A stretch of DNA of 64,000 nucleotides. Source: Cylicocyclus nassatus. Its lineage: Eukaryota; Nematoda; Chromadorea; Rhabditida; Strongylidae. The stretch covers positions 66,210,371 through 66,274,370 of the forward strand of contig CATQJL010000223.1 of the NCBI GenBank assembly GCA_958299035.1, read 5' to 3'. Below the pieces are notes generated by a model that ran no database searches, was not told the DNA's origin, and was given only the letters and a program-made list of their open reading frames with translations. Position numbers and translations under genes: made by a program. Shown here piece after piece: positions 13,801 to 26,121 of this stretch (position 1 is its first letter; every line of letters begins with the position of its first letter).

Positions 13801-15300
13801 ACCCCAAAACAACCAAAAGCGCATAGTGCTGTCCTTGATTCTTACGGGACAATATTCTATGATGTCAAAAACATAATAGAGAATAGTTAAGACAATCCTC
13901 ATATTTACTTCATCCACTTTATGTAGTTCTATAGTAAGTGTACGCATGATAAATGTCCAAATAGTCGGTCATTTATTACAACCTATTGGACTATATAAAT
14001 CAAAAACCAAAAATGAATTGGGTTTGATCAGAACATTCACTTTTTATTGTACTTCCGCAGAGGCACCAACTTGTACGATAAATTTAGATTAAACTTGCGG
14101 TAGCTAAAATTATCATTCACGACCTAAGTTCTTAGATAATCAAACACCAAAGTTTTCAATTCTTCAAGAAATTAATGAGCCAATAATCTAAATGTGCTAG
14201 ATTTGCAGGCGCGTTCGCTGCGGAAGCCACGCGCTTTCCCGCAAATACACCTTTTTGGAATAGGCACAACGATTCTTTATGAAAAGAATTTTTTGAATAG
14301 GCATAACGACTCTATATAGAATCTGACGAACTTTTGAAATTTGTTTGAACCATAAAAATTACAAAACTTAGATTCGTTCTCAAAAAATGAGTCATTTTTA
14401 TTTATCGCAATCCATCCTTATTGAGGAGTTCCGAGGATGGCATAACAACAATGCAACTCTCCGTTCAAAAATAGAAATGAAACGGAGTCTTCGAAAAACA
14501 TTTATGATTGACATATGAATTACTCTTTATTTGCTAACCGAAAAAGCAACTTCGTAAAAGCGACTAAATTGTTCTTTTACCGTCGCATCTTACTCTTGAC
14601 AGTGAGTTTTTTTTCATGGAAAAAGGTTTATTAGTAGATTGGCAAGACAAATCCTTTTTATGGCATTCGAGCACATTAGAAGTACTAAAGGAAGTTTTTG
14701 CTTTGTCGCAGCAAAAATACGCTAACTAGCAGAAATACATTCGCGGCGATGACAGTCCATCTCCTATCGTATACATACCATATTCGCATAAATCTTGATG
14801 AACAGTGCAATATCTTAGATTCGCAGTTCAAAAAGTTGCAGTGAAATGAAAAGAGAATTTCGCCTTGATTTGCTAAGAGGAAAGCTAATTGTGTCTTCTC
14901 CATGATTTTTTCAATCATTCTCAATTCGGTGAACGCATCATTAATTAACAAGTACGTTTGAAGAATCGAAGAAAAGAATTAGAAGGAGGAAAACTTTGAG
15001 GAATCCGAATGAGTAAGGGATTATATACAGAAAACAGCTACCAACAAAAGGACTAGATAGGCAAGTAACTTACTGGGTATCTTTCTGCTGAAAGCCAAAG
15101 CATTGCAATATTTGATCACATTAAGGAACCTGGCTTATTTCTTTTAGCTGGTTTTCCATCCATAATGATACAGGATTTTCCTTTAGAAGTATATGTAGAA
15201 AGATTTCCAAAAGCATTGGCTTCTCCACTGAACTAAGAAAAGCCAGAAATCCAAAAGAAGAAAAGCAGGATTTGCCTGTTCAAATGCGCGTGAAAACGGG
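10833..15300. other. Mostly gene-free stretch with one GC-rich island
   Basis: No gene can be supported. 12830-13130 is GC-rich relative to its surroundings. On the reverse strand it holds a 52-nt segment bounded by a good acceptor (a T-rich run ending in CAG) and a GTACGTTC donor (reverse complement of roughly 12810-12866). On the forward strand it holds an Arg-rich open frame ending in TGA near 13147. Neither matches a family known to me. The rest is AT-rich sequence. Confidence 0.35.
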
Positions 15301-15306
15301 CACATT

Positions 15307-15519
15307 ATGCATATGCGAGCGGGCGCACGGAGCCATAAAAGAAGACGGAAGGGCCGCTCCTCCCGTTCTTCGACGACGCCTGTGACGAATATGAGAGGCC
15401 CACTCATCCGTATCGACAAATTCCTGAAAGAAATAGAATCCGCCCGACGACATGACGCTCTAAAATTTAATGCCAGCCAACAACCACGAAACGACAGCGC
15501 GTTCACTAAAATCTATTGA
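15307..15519 (+). CDS. Candidate basic C-terminal exon, function unknown
   Basis: An open frame of 70 codons ending in TGA. The first half is Arg/Lys/Ser-rich (SHKRRRKGRSSRSSTT); the second half reads like ordinary protein (RIDKFLKEIESARRHDALKF). A partly open frame on the opposite strand covers the same bases. No acceptor is decisive and no domain is recognised. It may be an exon or a chance frame. Confidence 0.25.
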   Translation: MHMRAGARSHKRRRKGRSSRSSTTPVTNMRGPLIRIDKFLKEIESARRHDALKFNASQQPRNDSAFTKIY

Positions 15520-15713
15520 GTACTCCATGAAACGAGAAAAAACCAAAATTTGAAATGTTCAGAAAACGCAAGAAATGAAACATGATGATGTGAACTTCGT
15601 AACACAAATGAACATAAACACGACTCTATTTTGCAACAAACATTTATGTCACCAAAGTCATTCAAAATCACAAAATGATGTAGAGGCGAAGCGAAGTGAG
15701 AGTGCTTCGAAAC

Positions 15714-15974
15714 CAGGGCACGGCACAGGTGGCTTGTAAGCTAGCTGGGTATCGTTTTTGGGACAAAAAGCAAAGGGGGTTTCGTTTTTGTGACCGAAGA
15801 GAGACGCAAAATTGGCAATTTGGCGACGTTTTTTTTTTTTAGTCGACGTTTCGTTTTTTGGGGAATTTTGGGGAAATTAGGTTGAGGGTCAAAGGGGACT
15901 TCGTAAAAATTCCCAAAAGTTAAGGGGGACTTCGTTTTTTCCATTTTCATCTAGCCACCTCGTGCCGAGCCCTG
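15714..15974. mobile_element. hAT-like MITE with 8-bp duplication, copy 1
   Basis: Begins CAGGGCACGGCACAGGTGGC and ends GCCACCTCGTGCCGAGCCCTG in inverted orientation. The 8-bp direct repeat TTCGAAAC flanks it (15706-15713 and 15975-15982), as expected of hAT insertion. The interior carries repeated words such as GGGGACTTCGT and a poly-T run. A relative lies in the xylulokinase intron at 35842-36084. Confidence 0.8.
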
Positions 15975-16250
15975 TTCGAAACCAATCAATAAAATTAATT
16001 AAGAGAATGTTGGTCACAATACTAAAATCTTTACTAGGTCTGACAATGACCGCAGTGCTTCGCGCATTTAGAAATATCGTGCTACGTTTTGTAAATGTCA
16101 GGGTTGAGAAAAGATGCCACGCTAGATAAATCTAGCCAGTTATGCATACATTAACGCATTGTCAACTCTGTTTCAAGCTAATTCTTTCAATATTCAGAGA
16201 TAATGGAATGATCCAACTAGCAGTCTGTCTCACCGTGATATTACCCTTAG

Positions 16251-16577
16251 GGACCCGTCATACTTCGCCGAAAAAAGTCCGAAAGCGCCGGAAAGAGCCG
16301 GAATGTAGAAACGAACTTTTGGTAGAATTCTGACATTATCTTATCATGCGGACGACAGAAAATGACAAAAAGGCTCGATTGCGAAGTCAACACACATGCT
16401 TTAGCGCCAAAACGTGCGAGAAGTGTTCCGGCTCTTTCTGGCGCTTTGGGCTTTTTTGGGCTTTTTTAGGCTTTTTTGGGCTTTTTCGGACTTTTTTGGG
16501 CTTTTTTGGGCTTTTTCGGGCTTTTTTGGGCTTTTTCGGGCTTCTTTGGGCTTTTTTCGGCGAAATATGACGGGTCC
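16251..16577. mobile_element. TIR element GGACCCGTCAT, copy 1
   Basis: The left end GGACCCGTCATACTTCGCCG and right end CGGCGAAATATGACGGGTCC are inverted repeats, flanked by CTTAG on both sides (16246-16250 and 16578-16582). A second copy lies at 62631-63003. Both contain a C/G-rich inner pair (CGCCGGAAAGAGCCGGAA and TTCCGGCTCTTTCTGGCG) and a run of GGGCTTTTTT units. The superfamily is not assigned. No transposase. Confidence 0.75.
16445..16560 (+). repeat. Short tandem array of GGGCTTTTTT-type units
   Basis: About ten units of a 10-11 bp motif (GGGCTTTTTT or GGGCTTTTTC with small variants) lie inside the TIR element. Because all three frames stay open, they create Phe/Leu/Gly-rich frames on one strand and Lys/Pro-rich frames on the other; these are not genes. 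Confidence 0.75.
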
Positions 16578-17444
16578 CTTAGATTTCAAAACGATGATTC
16601 TACATTTTCTTCTCTGTCTATCAAACGCAGGAAAAGGGAAAATAAGGAAGAAGGAGGAAAATGATTTAAGGGCATTTTGGGCTCAGGCAACATTTGACAA
16701 AGGGCCGAAGTTTGATAATTGGATAGTTCTCGACCTATCGTAAACTACCTCACATCCAAGAAGTATATATCAGAAAATCAAGGTTATTGGCTCAATTATT
16801 TCGGATTTGAAAAGTCCAGACTATGACTATGAGAGTTCAGTCCGCATTTGTTCTAGAGAAACGTAGAGCAACTGCGGATCAGCTTCAAAAGAGGTAAGAA
16901 AGTCCCTGGAGTACTCTTTTTTGAAAACACCAGTTAGTTTTTATGATTCCCCAGTGACATTGCTAAGATTATCCTGTCTAGAAGTCGGACTGAAATCAAA
17001 ACCTTCTATGAACAAATTCTGTGGCAATGGGAGAAACTTCAAGATTCAAATAATAGACATACAGACTTGAAATTCTAATTATTTCGAAACTACGTTTGAT
17101 TACTGGCACTCAGTGTGAATCAGAATAAACAGAGTGGTACACATACATTCCACTGCCAGGCCATAGAATGTATGATCAATGTGTTAATGGAGTCTGAAAG
17201 TACATACACTGGAGTGCGTTAGACTGGGGACAAATGCACATCAAAGACACATTCAGCACTAGTTGATGTGAATTGGTAATGGGAAGTTTTTCAAGTCTAT
17301 AATACAGTCAGTATTCGTGATACATGATAAAATTGTTTTCTAGATCGAAAAAGCGGTTTTCGGAAAGCAATAGGAAGCTACAGCTACTGTAGGACGTTCC
17401 CCGCCCATTTGTCACAAGTTTTCATATTTTACAATCAGATATTA

Positions 17445-18309
17445 GGGTGATCCAAAAGTAATGGGGCACCTTGATTTTTTGAACATTCTTCAAGATCTCT
17501 TTCTGATTAGCTTTAAACAACCAGCTATTTGAACGCTTTTGTATAAAGTGACCTTCGCAGGTTATCTCGACAGCACCTTGCAGCATTTCACCGACATTCC
17601 TTCGAGCGGCGCTCTAAAGAAGTCAGACAGACTTTTTTGAACGCCGTCCGAATTTGTGCTGCTGCACTTGAAAGTCCCTCGACATATGGCATACCATTCG
17701 GAAGCGCTTTCCAAGCTCTTTCTAATGATTACCTGAGTATTCAAAAATTGCCTATTATTTCATACAAAAAAGGCACTTTATTCGAAAAAGTGCGGTATTC
17801 GGCGCACATTTTCAAACTAAAATTCATGTTTTGGCCCACAATTTTTTTCAATAGGAGAAAAGTCGAAATAATCTGCATATGTGTGGATAGAACGTAAAAA
17901 GCACTATCGGAAAGCAACTGTTAAGGTTGAGCTTATTTGATTACTTTGATGAAAGAATAAATAATATATCTCCTGATACTTACTGCTAGATCTTCCGTTC
18001 TAAAGCTTTGGGACCAGCGACCTATAGTGGATTTGGTGACAGTTCCCTCACCCACTGCTGCGCAGATATCTTTGGTGGGCTCACTTGTTCTACTGCGGCG
18101 CTGCTGCTCAAAGTTCGATTACTTGAAGTGATGAGCTTTAATCTTAAGCGCTTATAAAAATGACGCCATGGGACAGTGCCCAACTATGGACCGCGATCAG
18201 AAGGTTTTGTTATGTACTAACATCTGCCAAAACTTGGACTTCCAGTTAGCTCTTCTATTTGAGAAAACTGCATTTATTCCCGAGGTGCCCCATTACTTTT
18301 GGATCACCC
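17445..18309. mobile_element. mariner-like non-autonomous element, 865 bp
   Basis: The 26-bp inverted ends (GGGTGATCCAAAAGTAATGG then GGCACC, and the inverse ending GGATCACCC) are flanked by TA on both sides (17443-17444 and 18310-18311), typical of Tc1/mariner insertion. No open frame of transposase size and no DDE/D motif was seen in the interior; the frame at 17637-17897 lacks any recognisable feature. Confidence 0.75.
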
Positions 18310-19584
18310 TAATAAGATACGATCCTGATTGGAATGGCTAAGCTGGGCAAGTTCGGCTTCATTTTACCCCGACATTTTCTTCAATATATCTAGGTAAAGA
18401 ATCAAATGAGATTAAAGAGGATTTGAGATCTTATTTCGACTAAAAAGTAATCGAAGAGGATAACATTTTGTATAGTAAAATACCTACAAGAATCTAACTG
18501 ATAAACTTGGAGCTGAGATCTATATCACCACTGTAATGCGATCTCTGGATAAAATTTGTGACGTATGCATGCCCTTCATAGAGCTCTTTATCCCTTTCAG
18601 AGCCATGCCCAAAAAGTGCTCCTATCATACGAATGACACGTGAGAAAATCCACTCACTATAAAAAAAGTATTATATCGATAGAAAGCACACGGGATCACA
18701 ACGGCATCGATAGAGCTTTCATCACGTTTCCCCTTTTTTACTGCCAAAATTTCGCACTCGCTGTTTTCGCGAATGGATTTGACGTAAGAATTGGTAGTCT
18801 GCGAGGATGCGTGCGGTCGCGCTGCGATTTGGGGAACGGATCTGGCACCATACGGACTATAGACGCACAAAAAAATCTGATCTTTTGAAACCACCTAAAT
18901 CTGCTAATTTGCACATAAAAATTTTTTGGCTGCTTTACAACCTCTCGGTTACGCTTCTACTTTTTCTCAACCCGACCCCCAAGAGCGCCACTGATAAATA
19001 TATGTGAATGGTTGCTATTTTTGCATGTTGATTTGAGTATTTTCTCGATATCTAAGCGGCCACCATGCCATTTTTGGCAAGCTTTTTGGCGCCAATTTTC
19101 CTGAATAAAAGTGATAACAACAAAACTCGTCATCCAGCATGCGCTTTTACTCTTCCCAAAAAACAATATAATATGGCTATTGACATCGGCCTGATTGAGG
19201 GTAGATACGTTTGATCAGAAAGGACACTTTTCATAGCTGCCATTGTTGTTTCAGCAGGCTTTCGCGCCAATATTTTGAAGGAGCTTAAAATCTAATAACA
19301 ATGTTGCCGGGGCTCTGCGCGTTAAAATTTACGGGTTACGTAGTTCAAAAATTCAATCAGAATAATAACTCCCTAAATCGATTCAACAAGTTTCAAAACA
19401 AATCTTTTTTAGCAGGATGGCAGTCGGAAATGATTTTGCGCTATACAATGTTCGGATCAAAAATGTAGTACAATCGTAAAAGCGTTGAAGCAGCCTAGAT
19501 ATTAAGGTAGTATTAATGCTTGTAGAAAATGAAGTGTGTTCATGACTCGTAAAAACCGTAAAAGTGAAGCTAATATTTCAGAAC

Positions 19585-19960
19585 CAGTGGCGTACCGAGG
19601 GGGGGGGGGGCGGGGGGGGGCGCGCGCCCCCCCCCCCCCCGAGAACGGGTCGCGAAATTTTTGAAAATTACTTACATGAGTTATAAAAATGTGCCAATGA
19701 CTTGTTTATTTTTGTAAACAATTAAAATAATTTTTTAAATTTTTTAAAAATTCAAATTGGCCTTATAAAAAAAAATTTTTCGGGGGCGTGGCTGAAGCCA
19801 CGCCCCCTTTTTCCAGATTTTATGGGTTTGGGGCCCGCAAAATTGCTGAGAAGCCCCCCTAAAATTTTTTCGGAGTGCGTGGCTAACGCCACGCACCTTC
19901 ATTTGAAAATTTTTTTTGCCGCGCCCCCCCCCCCGAGCCGAAATCCTGGGTACGCCACTG
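19585..19960. mobile_element. hAT-like element CAGTGGCGTACC, 376 bp
   Basis: The inverted termini CAGTGGCGTACC and GGTACGCCACTG are flanked by a perfect 8-bp duplication TTCAGAAC (19577-19584 and 19961-19968). Just inside the left end is a run of G (about 10, C, then 9) followed by a C run, and near the right end another C run. The middle is AT-rich with two internal hairpins (GGGGGCGTGGCT/AGCCACGCCCCC and GTGCGTGGCT/AGCCACGCAC). Related remnants lie near 21066 and 27307. Confidence 0.85.
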
Positions 19961-20151
19961 TTCAGAACCATTAGGTACTTTTTCTGATAATGGATGGAGG
20001 ACTTTCATTTGAAAATTCCAATAAGATAGATTGAATAATAAATTGAAAATTAATAATTACAGCTGATAGACTACGTTACTTGATACGATTAACATTTGCT
20101 CAAACCAGAAAGATCACTTCGTAGTCTGATAGGTTTTGACGACATTATAGT

Positions 20152-20315
20152 GCTTGTGCACCGCCAATCTCATTTGCGCGTAGAAAATGGATATATGAGT
20201 CCAAAAGTTCCAGACAAGCATCATATTTCTTGAATATACATGACTTAGGGTATAAATGGGGCGTGCTATGGATATTTTACGCGCAGGTAATGTTATCAGT
20301 GCAAATGCACTAATC
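20152..20315. mobile_element. Short inverted-repeat element (CGCGCAA family relative)
   Basis: Left AGTGCTTGTGCACCGCCAAT with ATTTGCGCGTAGAAAA, right TTTTACGCGCAGGTAATG with GTGCAAATGCACTAA. Inverted similarity is partial and the ends are approximate. Non-coding. Confidence 0.4.
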
Positions 20316-20691
20316 GAAGTTGGTCATCACTGACCGTGCACTCCCATAGGCGGTTCCGCAACTGCACGAATTACCGGCCAAATTTATTGTCTTATTCAGA
20401 TGCGTGTTTTGCAAACGAAACAAATCACTGTTGATGAAGTTTACGATTATTTCTTCGCGTTAATAAAAGACTGATAATTAGAAGATAGTGACTAAAAGAT
20501 AGTGCAGTGACTAACTAGCAAAACTGAAGGTCTGTGGAAGTATCCTCAGGTACAGAGAGTGACTGCGTCTTCACAACTTTGCTTTCTCTAAAGGTGGTTC
20601 AAGACAGGAATATCATCTCTTCTTTCTTCCGACATTGTTCCAGTTCCTGCACTTCAACTCCCAGACTCCGCGAGACATTTTCTTGCCGAAA

Positions 20692-20997
20692 ATGAGCTTT
20701 TCGTATAAAAAGCCCATATTCATAAGAAAATGGCGGCGGACCGGAGCCGTTGAGATCCGCATAAGAAGAAAAGTACAAGGCCCGCGCGGGGTTCGTACGT
20801 ACCAGCCGGAGCTGGTCGACGACGTCGATGTGCTCGAGACTCATTCGCAAGACGAAAAGGGAGCGTTACCATGTCAACAGAATCCGTCAGTTTCCCTAGA
20901 TACCGGATTCGTCGATGGGGAAGTTGAGATGACTAACATAACTTATGTGTCAAGGAGAGAGAGGGGGGGGGGTTGTGTGCCATTTGAGGAAGGATAG
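20692..20997 (+). CDS. Candidate exon, function unknown
   Basis: A frame open before 20640 and closing in TAG at 20995-20997; the first in-frame ATG is at 20692. The stretch 20740-20930 has strongly coding-like codon use (GAG, GTC, GAC, CTC, CCG), unlike the AT-rich surroundings. The translation goes from a basic part (IRKWRRTGAVEIRIRRK) to an acidic part (ELVDDVDVLETHSQDEKG). A GT that could act as donor follows near 20947, before a G-rich run. I recognise no family. An 83-codon reverse frame covers 20599-20850 with less typical composition. Confidence 0.35.
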   Translation: MSFSYKKPIFIRKWRRTGAVEIRIRRKVQGPRGVRTYQPELVDDVDVLETHSQDEKGALPCQQNPSVSLDTGFVDGEVEMTNITYVSRRERGGGCVPFEEG

Positions 20998-21065
20998 GCG
21001 ATGTGAGCCAGAAGCCGTACCCTCATTCGGCGTAATTTGAAGTCTTGATCAACAGGTACACCGTG

Positions 21066-21245
21066 ACGGTCCCAATTTGCGTTTCGGAAGGGGAGGGGGC
21101 GGCAAAAAAATTTTCAAATGAAATCGTGGCATTAGCTGCACCGGTTTTCTTTACAAGGCTTATTCAGATTTCTAAAAAGGTTCAAAAATTGTTTCAGTTA
21201 TTCATAAGCATAAATAGGTCACTTGCACATTTTTATAGCTCATAG
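21066..21245 (-). mobile_element. Truncated hAT-like element, reverse orientation
   Basis: The G-rich run, GGCGGCAAAAAAATTTTCAA, ATGAAATCGTGGC and, further right, GGTCACTTGCACATTTTTAT correspond in reverse complement to the element at 19585-19960. The terminal inverted repeats are lost, so this is a decayed copy. Confidence 0.55.
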
Positions 21246-22047
21246 AAGTAACTTTCAACACTGGGCTCCTTTTCCAAAAAGAAAAAATCTGTCTTTCCCG
21301 TTTCACCAGTCTTTTGTGTAAATGCACAATTTCTAAACTTGCAGCGGCAAGGCTGTGATCGTATGGATGATTTTTACATTACGACAATTCTTACGCCATT
21401 TTCGCTTCGCATGCTATTTCTTTAGTCATTTCTCCCCAGAACCTTGATTTTTTTACTGTTTGGTTTGTCCCATTGAAGTTTTTATAGTGTGCAATCACAA
21501 AAAGCGACTATATAGATAAAAACAAATCTATGTTTTGTACTCAGCCCTCTTCTCTCATTGTGAATTCTGCATCTACTGCTAATAAGATGAAGAGCAGCAG
21601 ACAGACGAAGTCAGACCCAATGGAAAGAGTCACAAACAAATTTCTCTCAATTATTGGGGCTCGTTAAACTCTGCTGACATTAGACTTTCAAAGCATGCTG
21701 TTTTTTTTTTGCAATAACAATATCGTCAGTCCATCAAGGACGCTAAAATAGCCATTCTAACTGGATGATTTGATAAATCAACGTTTAATTATCGTTTTGT
21801 TTGTCTGAATCACATGACTTGCTAAATTTAGTAGTTAACAACTGCTCACTTTCTGTTTCTGAAAAATATATGATAGAGTTCAAGCTATAATTATGTAGTA
21901 AGAAATTGTGCGGTAGAAATTCCCTTGAGATACATTTCGTATAGTTATCAAGAAGCCATGTTATCAAATCAAACTTGAGCAGTAACTTATCCTGCTCAAA
22001 AAGCAAATCAGGTGGCATGCTCGCGGTGCTATGCGTACAGTCGAGTA

Positions 22048-22240
22048 GATTTTCCGTTTGATATAGTGTGCTTGCACTGTGGTGAAATGCGGTAAGATTT
22101 GCGCGTGAACAAACAGCTGCGCCTGTGAAGCCGGCGAATTGCGCGGGCAAAACGCCGGCATGATGTGTGCGGCTATGTTCACGCGCAAATTTTACCGCAT
22201 TTCACCTGCAGTGCAAGCACACTATATTAAGTGGAAAATC
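22048..22240. mobile_element. Palindromic TIR element (CGCGCAA family), copy 2
   Basis: Near-perfect inverted halves: GATTTTCCGTTTGATATAGT, GTGCTTGCAC, GAAATGCGGTAAGATTTGCG and CGTGAAC on the left, mirrored by GTTCACGCGCAAATTTTACC, GCATTTCACC, GTGCAAGCAC, ACTATATTAA and GTGGAAAATC on the right. The centre carries another small palindrome (GCCGGCG/CGCCGGC). Same layout as 7381-7594, but less diverged between its halves. Confidence 0.7.
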
Positions 22241-25200
22241 CATGGACTGTAAAAAGGCGCGAATCGCAGCAATATCCAGAGCACTGCATAACTTCCATTT
22301 TTTACGCCAAAGGTTGCCGGCAACGCAAGTGCACAACATAAACCGCCAGATCTTGAAAGTCGAGAGGATGCGAGATGCGCAAAAATCATATCTAATGTTC
22401 ATATCTAATGTCTGTCCGTCCATTACGGAAGTGCAAATGATGTTGACGTCTCTTCTGAATGCCACAGGCATTATCAAAATGGCAACTGTTCGCCGAAAGA
22501 GCGTTTTTAGGAGTTCAGAAAGGATTCAGAAAGGATATCCAAACATCAAGCACAATGTTGTGCATATCATCAATCAAAAAGTGTGTGATCCGCAAATGTT
22601 CGTAAAAAGTTAAATTTTTCTGAAAAAAAAAACCAAAAAGAGATGGCTTGGACACAGACGATGGAGCTGACACAGATGCAAAAAAGAACTTCATGGAACT
22701 GGAAAAGTATAGACAGAATTGAAAATCGCAATTTCCTCGACTAAGCTATCATTAGTGAGTAATAACTGCTAATCAAATATGAAGTGAATAGATTTAGTAC
22801 GACAAATCAAGAGTAATTGTTACTGTCAGCTGGAACTTGGCTTATGAGTCAACACTATGAGGAAGTGATTTAGAGCTATTTACTTCTATGTTGGGATGGG
22901 AAATAACCGAGGCTAGAAAAAATAGCTGACTAAGGACTCTTTTTTTAGTTTCGAGATACATGTGATGAATGAGTGAGAGTAATGTTAGTATACAAGCAAA
23001 TAGATATACGCACAGTTATAGGGAAGTGAATGAGAAAATATGTCAAGAAATACATGTCTGGGAACGTTGATCAAGACGATGTCATGACATGCTCCCAACA
23101 GAACTGGAGCCAACACATTAAAATTATATAATAGAGGCATGGTGTCCCCTCCACTCCCACCAAAAAAAGTATTTTTAAAATTTTTTTGAGCGTTTGATGG
23201 TACAAATCACGCGAGAGCACACATGCTGTATTGACAGCCGTGTTTACAAAGCTTCAACTGTGCCTAATATATGTTGACACCTGCTGTGCATCTATATTCG
23301 GAGTATATGGATGAGCCTAGATCGAGTGGATGGAAATAGCTCCGAAAATGAGAAAGAGCGCCAATATTGCGATTGTAGAATCAAATATTAAAAATATGAT
23401 GCGTTGGAAGGAGCATACAAAATGGATACAAAGATGTTTAGAAAGTGGGATATGGCGCACACACAGATACATCGTGAATGAATGAAGTGAACAGATATTT
23501 CCAAATGCTCTATGAACAGGTTGAACAAGTCCAAACACATTCGCGCGCCACGTGATCCGCGCGCGAAATTCAAAACACGGCTTCTTCTGTGAAGGCTAGT
23601 ACCGCGGGTCCAGCCATGTTTTTGAAAGTTAGATGAACATTTGAAAAGTCATGACAAGCTCCACCGCGCAACGATGGCTTGGTAAGCAGTTTCCGTAGGT
23701 GAGAATAAAGCACGGAAGTCCATTTACCTATGCGAAGGTCGCGAAGATCGCAAGCGAGTATTCGCCCTTGTTTTGAACTATAACCGAATAAAATATAAGC
23801 AGATCCTCATAATAAACAGGCCACCCCCTCAAAATCCTACATATTCAAAATTCCGTCAACAACTAAAATGGCAGTTCAATTTGATTTGAGGGCATCGCTA
23901 CATTAAATCTTAAAAGCACCATCCACTCTAGGTTGAGGGTGTGAAGCTTTTAGCAGCATATGATAGTAGGACCTCCTATGCCCCCCAATGCCCAAGTCGC
24001 GGCGCAAAATGCCGCTTCGAAAGCGAGAAAATCGCCTCGGAATCGGGAAGATGCACGAGGACCCTCATCCATGCCCCCCCCCTCCCCATCCATGCCCGCC
24101 CACCCGTGCGCGCCCATCCAATCACCATTCCGGAGAATCGGTCTGTGGATTCTCCGGAACGGGGATTGCCTTGGTTTTCGGGCATTCTCGACTTCATATT
24201 CGGAATCAGGGACATGAGAAGGCCCTGAAACAACAAAAAAGTGGAAGTCGAAAATCTGGGTGGACTGTGCCTTCAAGGTTACCATCCTTAAAGGCTGCCT
24301 TATAGGGTAAATCCACTTACTACATATATTTCATCGTGACAACGGATTTTACTGCGGACTTTGCGCTCACAGAAGCATTAAACGCTCATATAAAAAGGCA
24401 TTACCTCGAAGTTTAGCTCAGTCATTTCCAGTTTCTAAATATTACCATACGCCAGCAAAAAAACCATTCGACTAAAAATGAAAACCAAGAAAATGCGATT
24501 TCCGGAAGTGGCGTGCGTGTCGCGCGCAGTCGCACCATCGTCACGATTTTTCAAATGACCTATATATGTAGGGAAATGCCTCGAACTGCCAAAAATCGGA
24601 AGTTGTAACAGGCTCAAAGAATTTTGTTAGTCCAAACTTTGGTTTCGATGTAAGTTTCAAAGAAAATCTGTATATTGATCATGAGCTGAAGTTCGCCTCA
24701 AGAAATGTTAAAATGAAGCATGATGGAAATTCAATTAATCTCATTTCGTATCGTGCCCCAAAGGGCGAAGCTAATAAAGAAGTGTTTCGAGATGAAGTTG
24801 GTTGTTTCCAACGTCAGCTACGTTACGGCACTTTTTCTTCCATTTTTTTCCTTCTTTTTCTTCACATTGTACAGCAGCAAAAAAAAATGCGTGACAGATG
24901 CACTATTGCCACAGCTATTTTCGTTCCCAAAAGTTTAACGGCTTCTAAGATCGAAGGTATTTTCTACAAGAATGTAGAGGGATATTTTCGAGTATATTCA
25001 GCAACATTATAAACCATTACATAGCAAAATTGAGTGGGTATGGGACAATCAAGCCATTTCAATCCTTATACATATGTGCAACTGCACACACTGCGCATCA
25101 TACTCGTCGCAGCCCACAATTCGTCGACAACTCGGTGCGTTTTTCCCTAGAGGTTTTTTGTGGCATCTTTTTCTTAGATTTGCTTTTACAGTCACTGAGA

Positions 25201-26120
25201 AAGACAACCCCAAATCATTACCCATATGATGTCGCAAGAAGGGCGAGAGAATTGGATATGGGTGCGCAAAGTGTGCAGTGTGTGCATTCGCACACAAACT
25301 AGGGTACGGAGTAAAGTGCATACACAAAGCTATCGCAAATTTTTGACGGGGAAAACTACTTAATATCAAGCGTAAATGAAGCGTAATTCCACGCAAGGCA
25401 GGCGCATTTCCTTTGGCCATGTTTTCAATAAACGATTACTCCATCACTAGCTATACGGAAAAAAAGAGAGAATTGTTACAAAGTAGCTATCATACGCGCT
25501 GTCGTAGACTAGATGACAGTATCCGGACCCCATTCATATTATGTGCAACTGCACAGATTGTCCGAGTCGAATGTGTAGTCTAGGCCGGCGGCGTCTCTTT
25601 CTATATTGTTGCGCATGCGCTGGAGGTTTTGCGGCAGGTATCTACAAGCAATGGGTGCTATTTTAGTCTACGATTATTGACGCTGATAAAAATTTTTTTG
25701 CATAAATTATAACTAAATTTTTCGTGTCCTAGAAATAAAATGCCAGAGTTATTGATCGAGGATTGGCAAAATGCCAGTCACACGCATGCTGAATGGGGCA
25801 GTGGATTCACGACGCCTGCGCAGATCCGCGACTACACAAGAGCAAAATGCGCCGTTGGCAAGAACTGTAGCTCATTTTCAAAAATGATAGTATCATCAGG
25901 ATAAAGAAAAGGCAGTTTCTAACCACTCTTTGCTCCAAAAATAGTAGGCGATAAAAAACCTCATCAAGGCACTCCTAGCGCTTCGATGGTACTGATAACG
26001 CAGCTGTCAAGGAAATGGCAAATTCTAGCTGGAAGCAAAATCCTCGGTAGGGATGGCAAACCTATAAGCAGATTATTGCAGCACTTATTCATCCAAATCT
26101 AGTCAGAAAGATTTTGTGGA
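22241..26120. other. Gene-poor stretch
   Basis: No gene can be supported. 23940-24300 is C-rich (CCCCCCCCTCCCC runs) with a hairpin near 24133-24167 (CCGGAGAATC paired with GATTCTCCGG), and four overlapping frames are open on both strands, a compositional effect. Near 25070-25310 and 25540, words of the form GTGCAACTGCACA or TGTGTGCATTCGCACAC recur as short inverted repeats. Confidence 0.4.
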
Positions 26121-26121
26121 A

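Noticed and set aside
16346..16743. Phe/Leu/Gly-rich forward frames and a Lys/Pro-rich reverse frame
   Set aside because: They come entirely from GGGCTTTTTT tandem units inside a TIR element.
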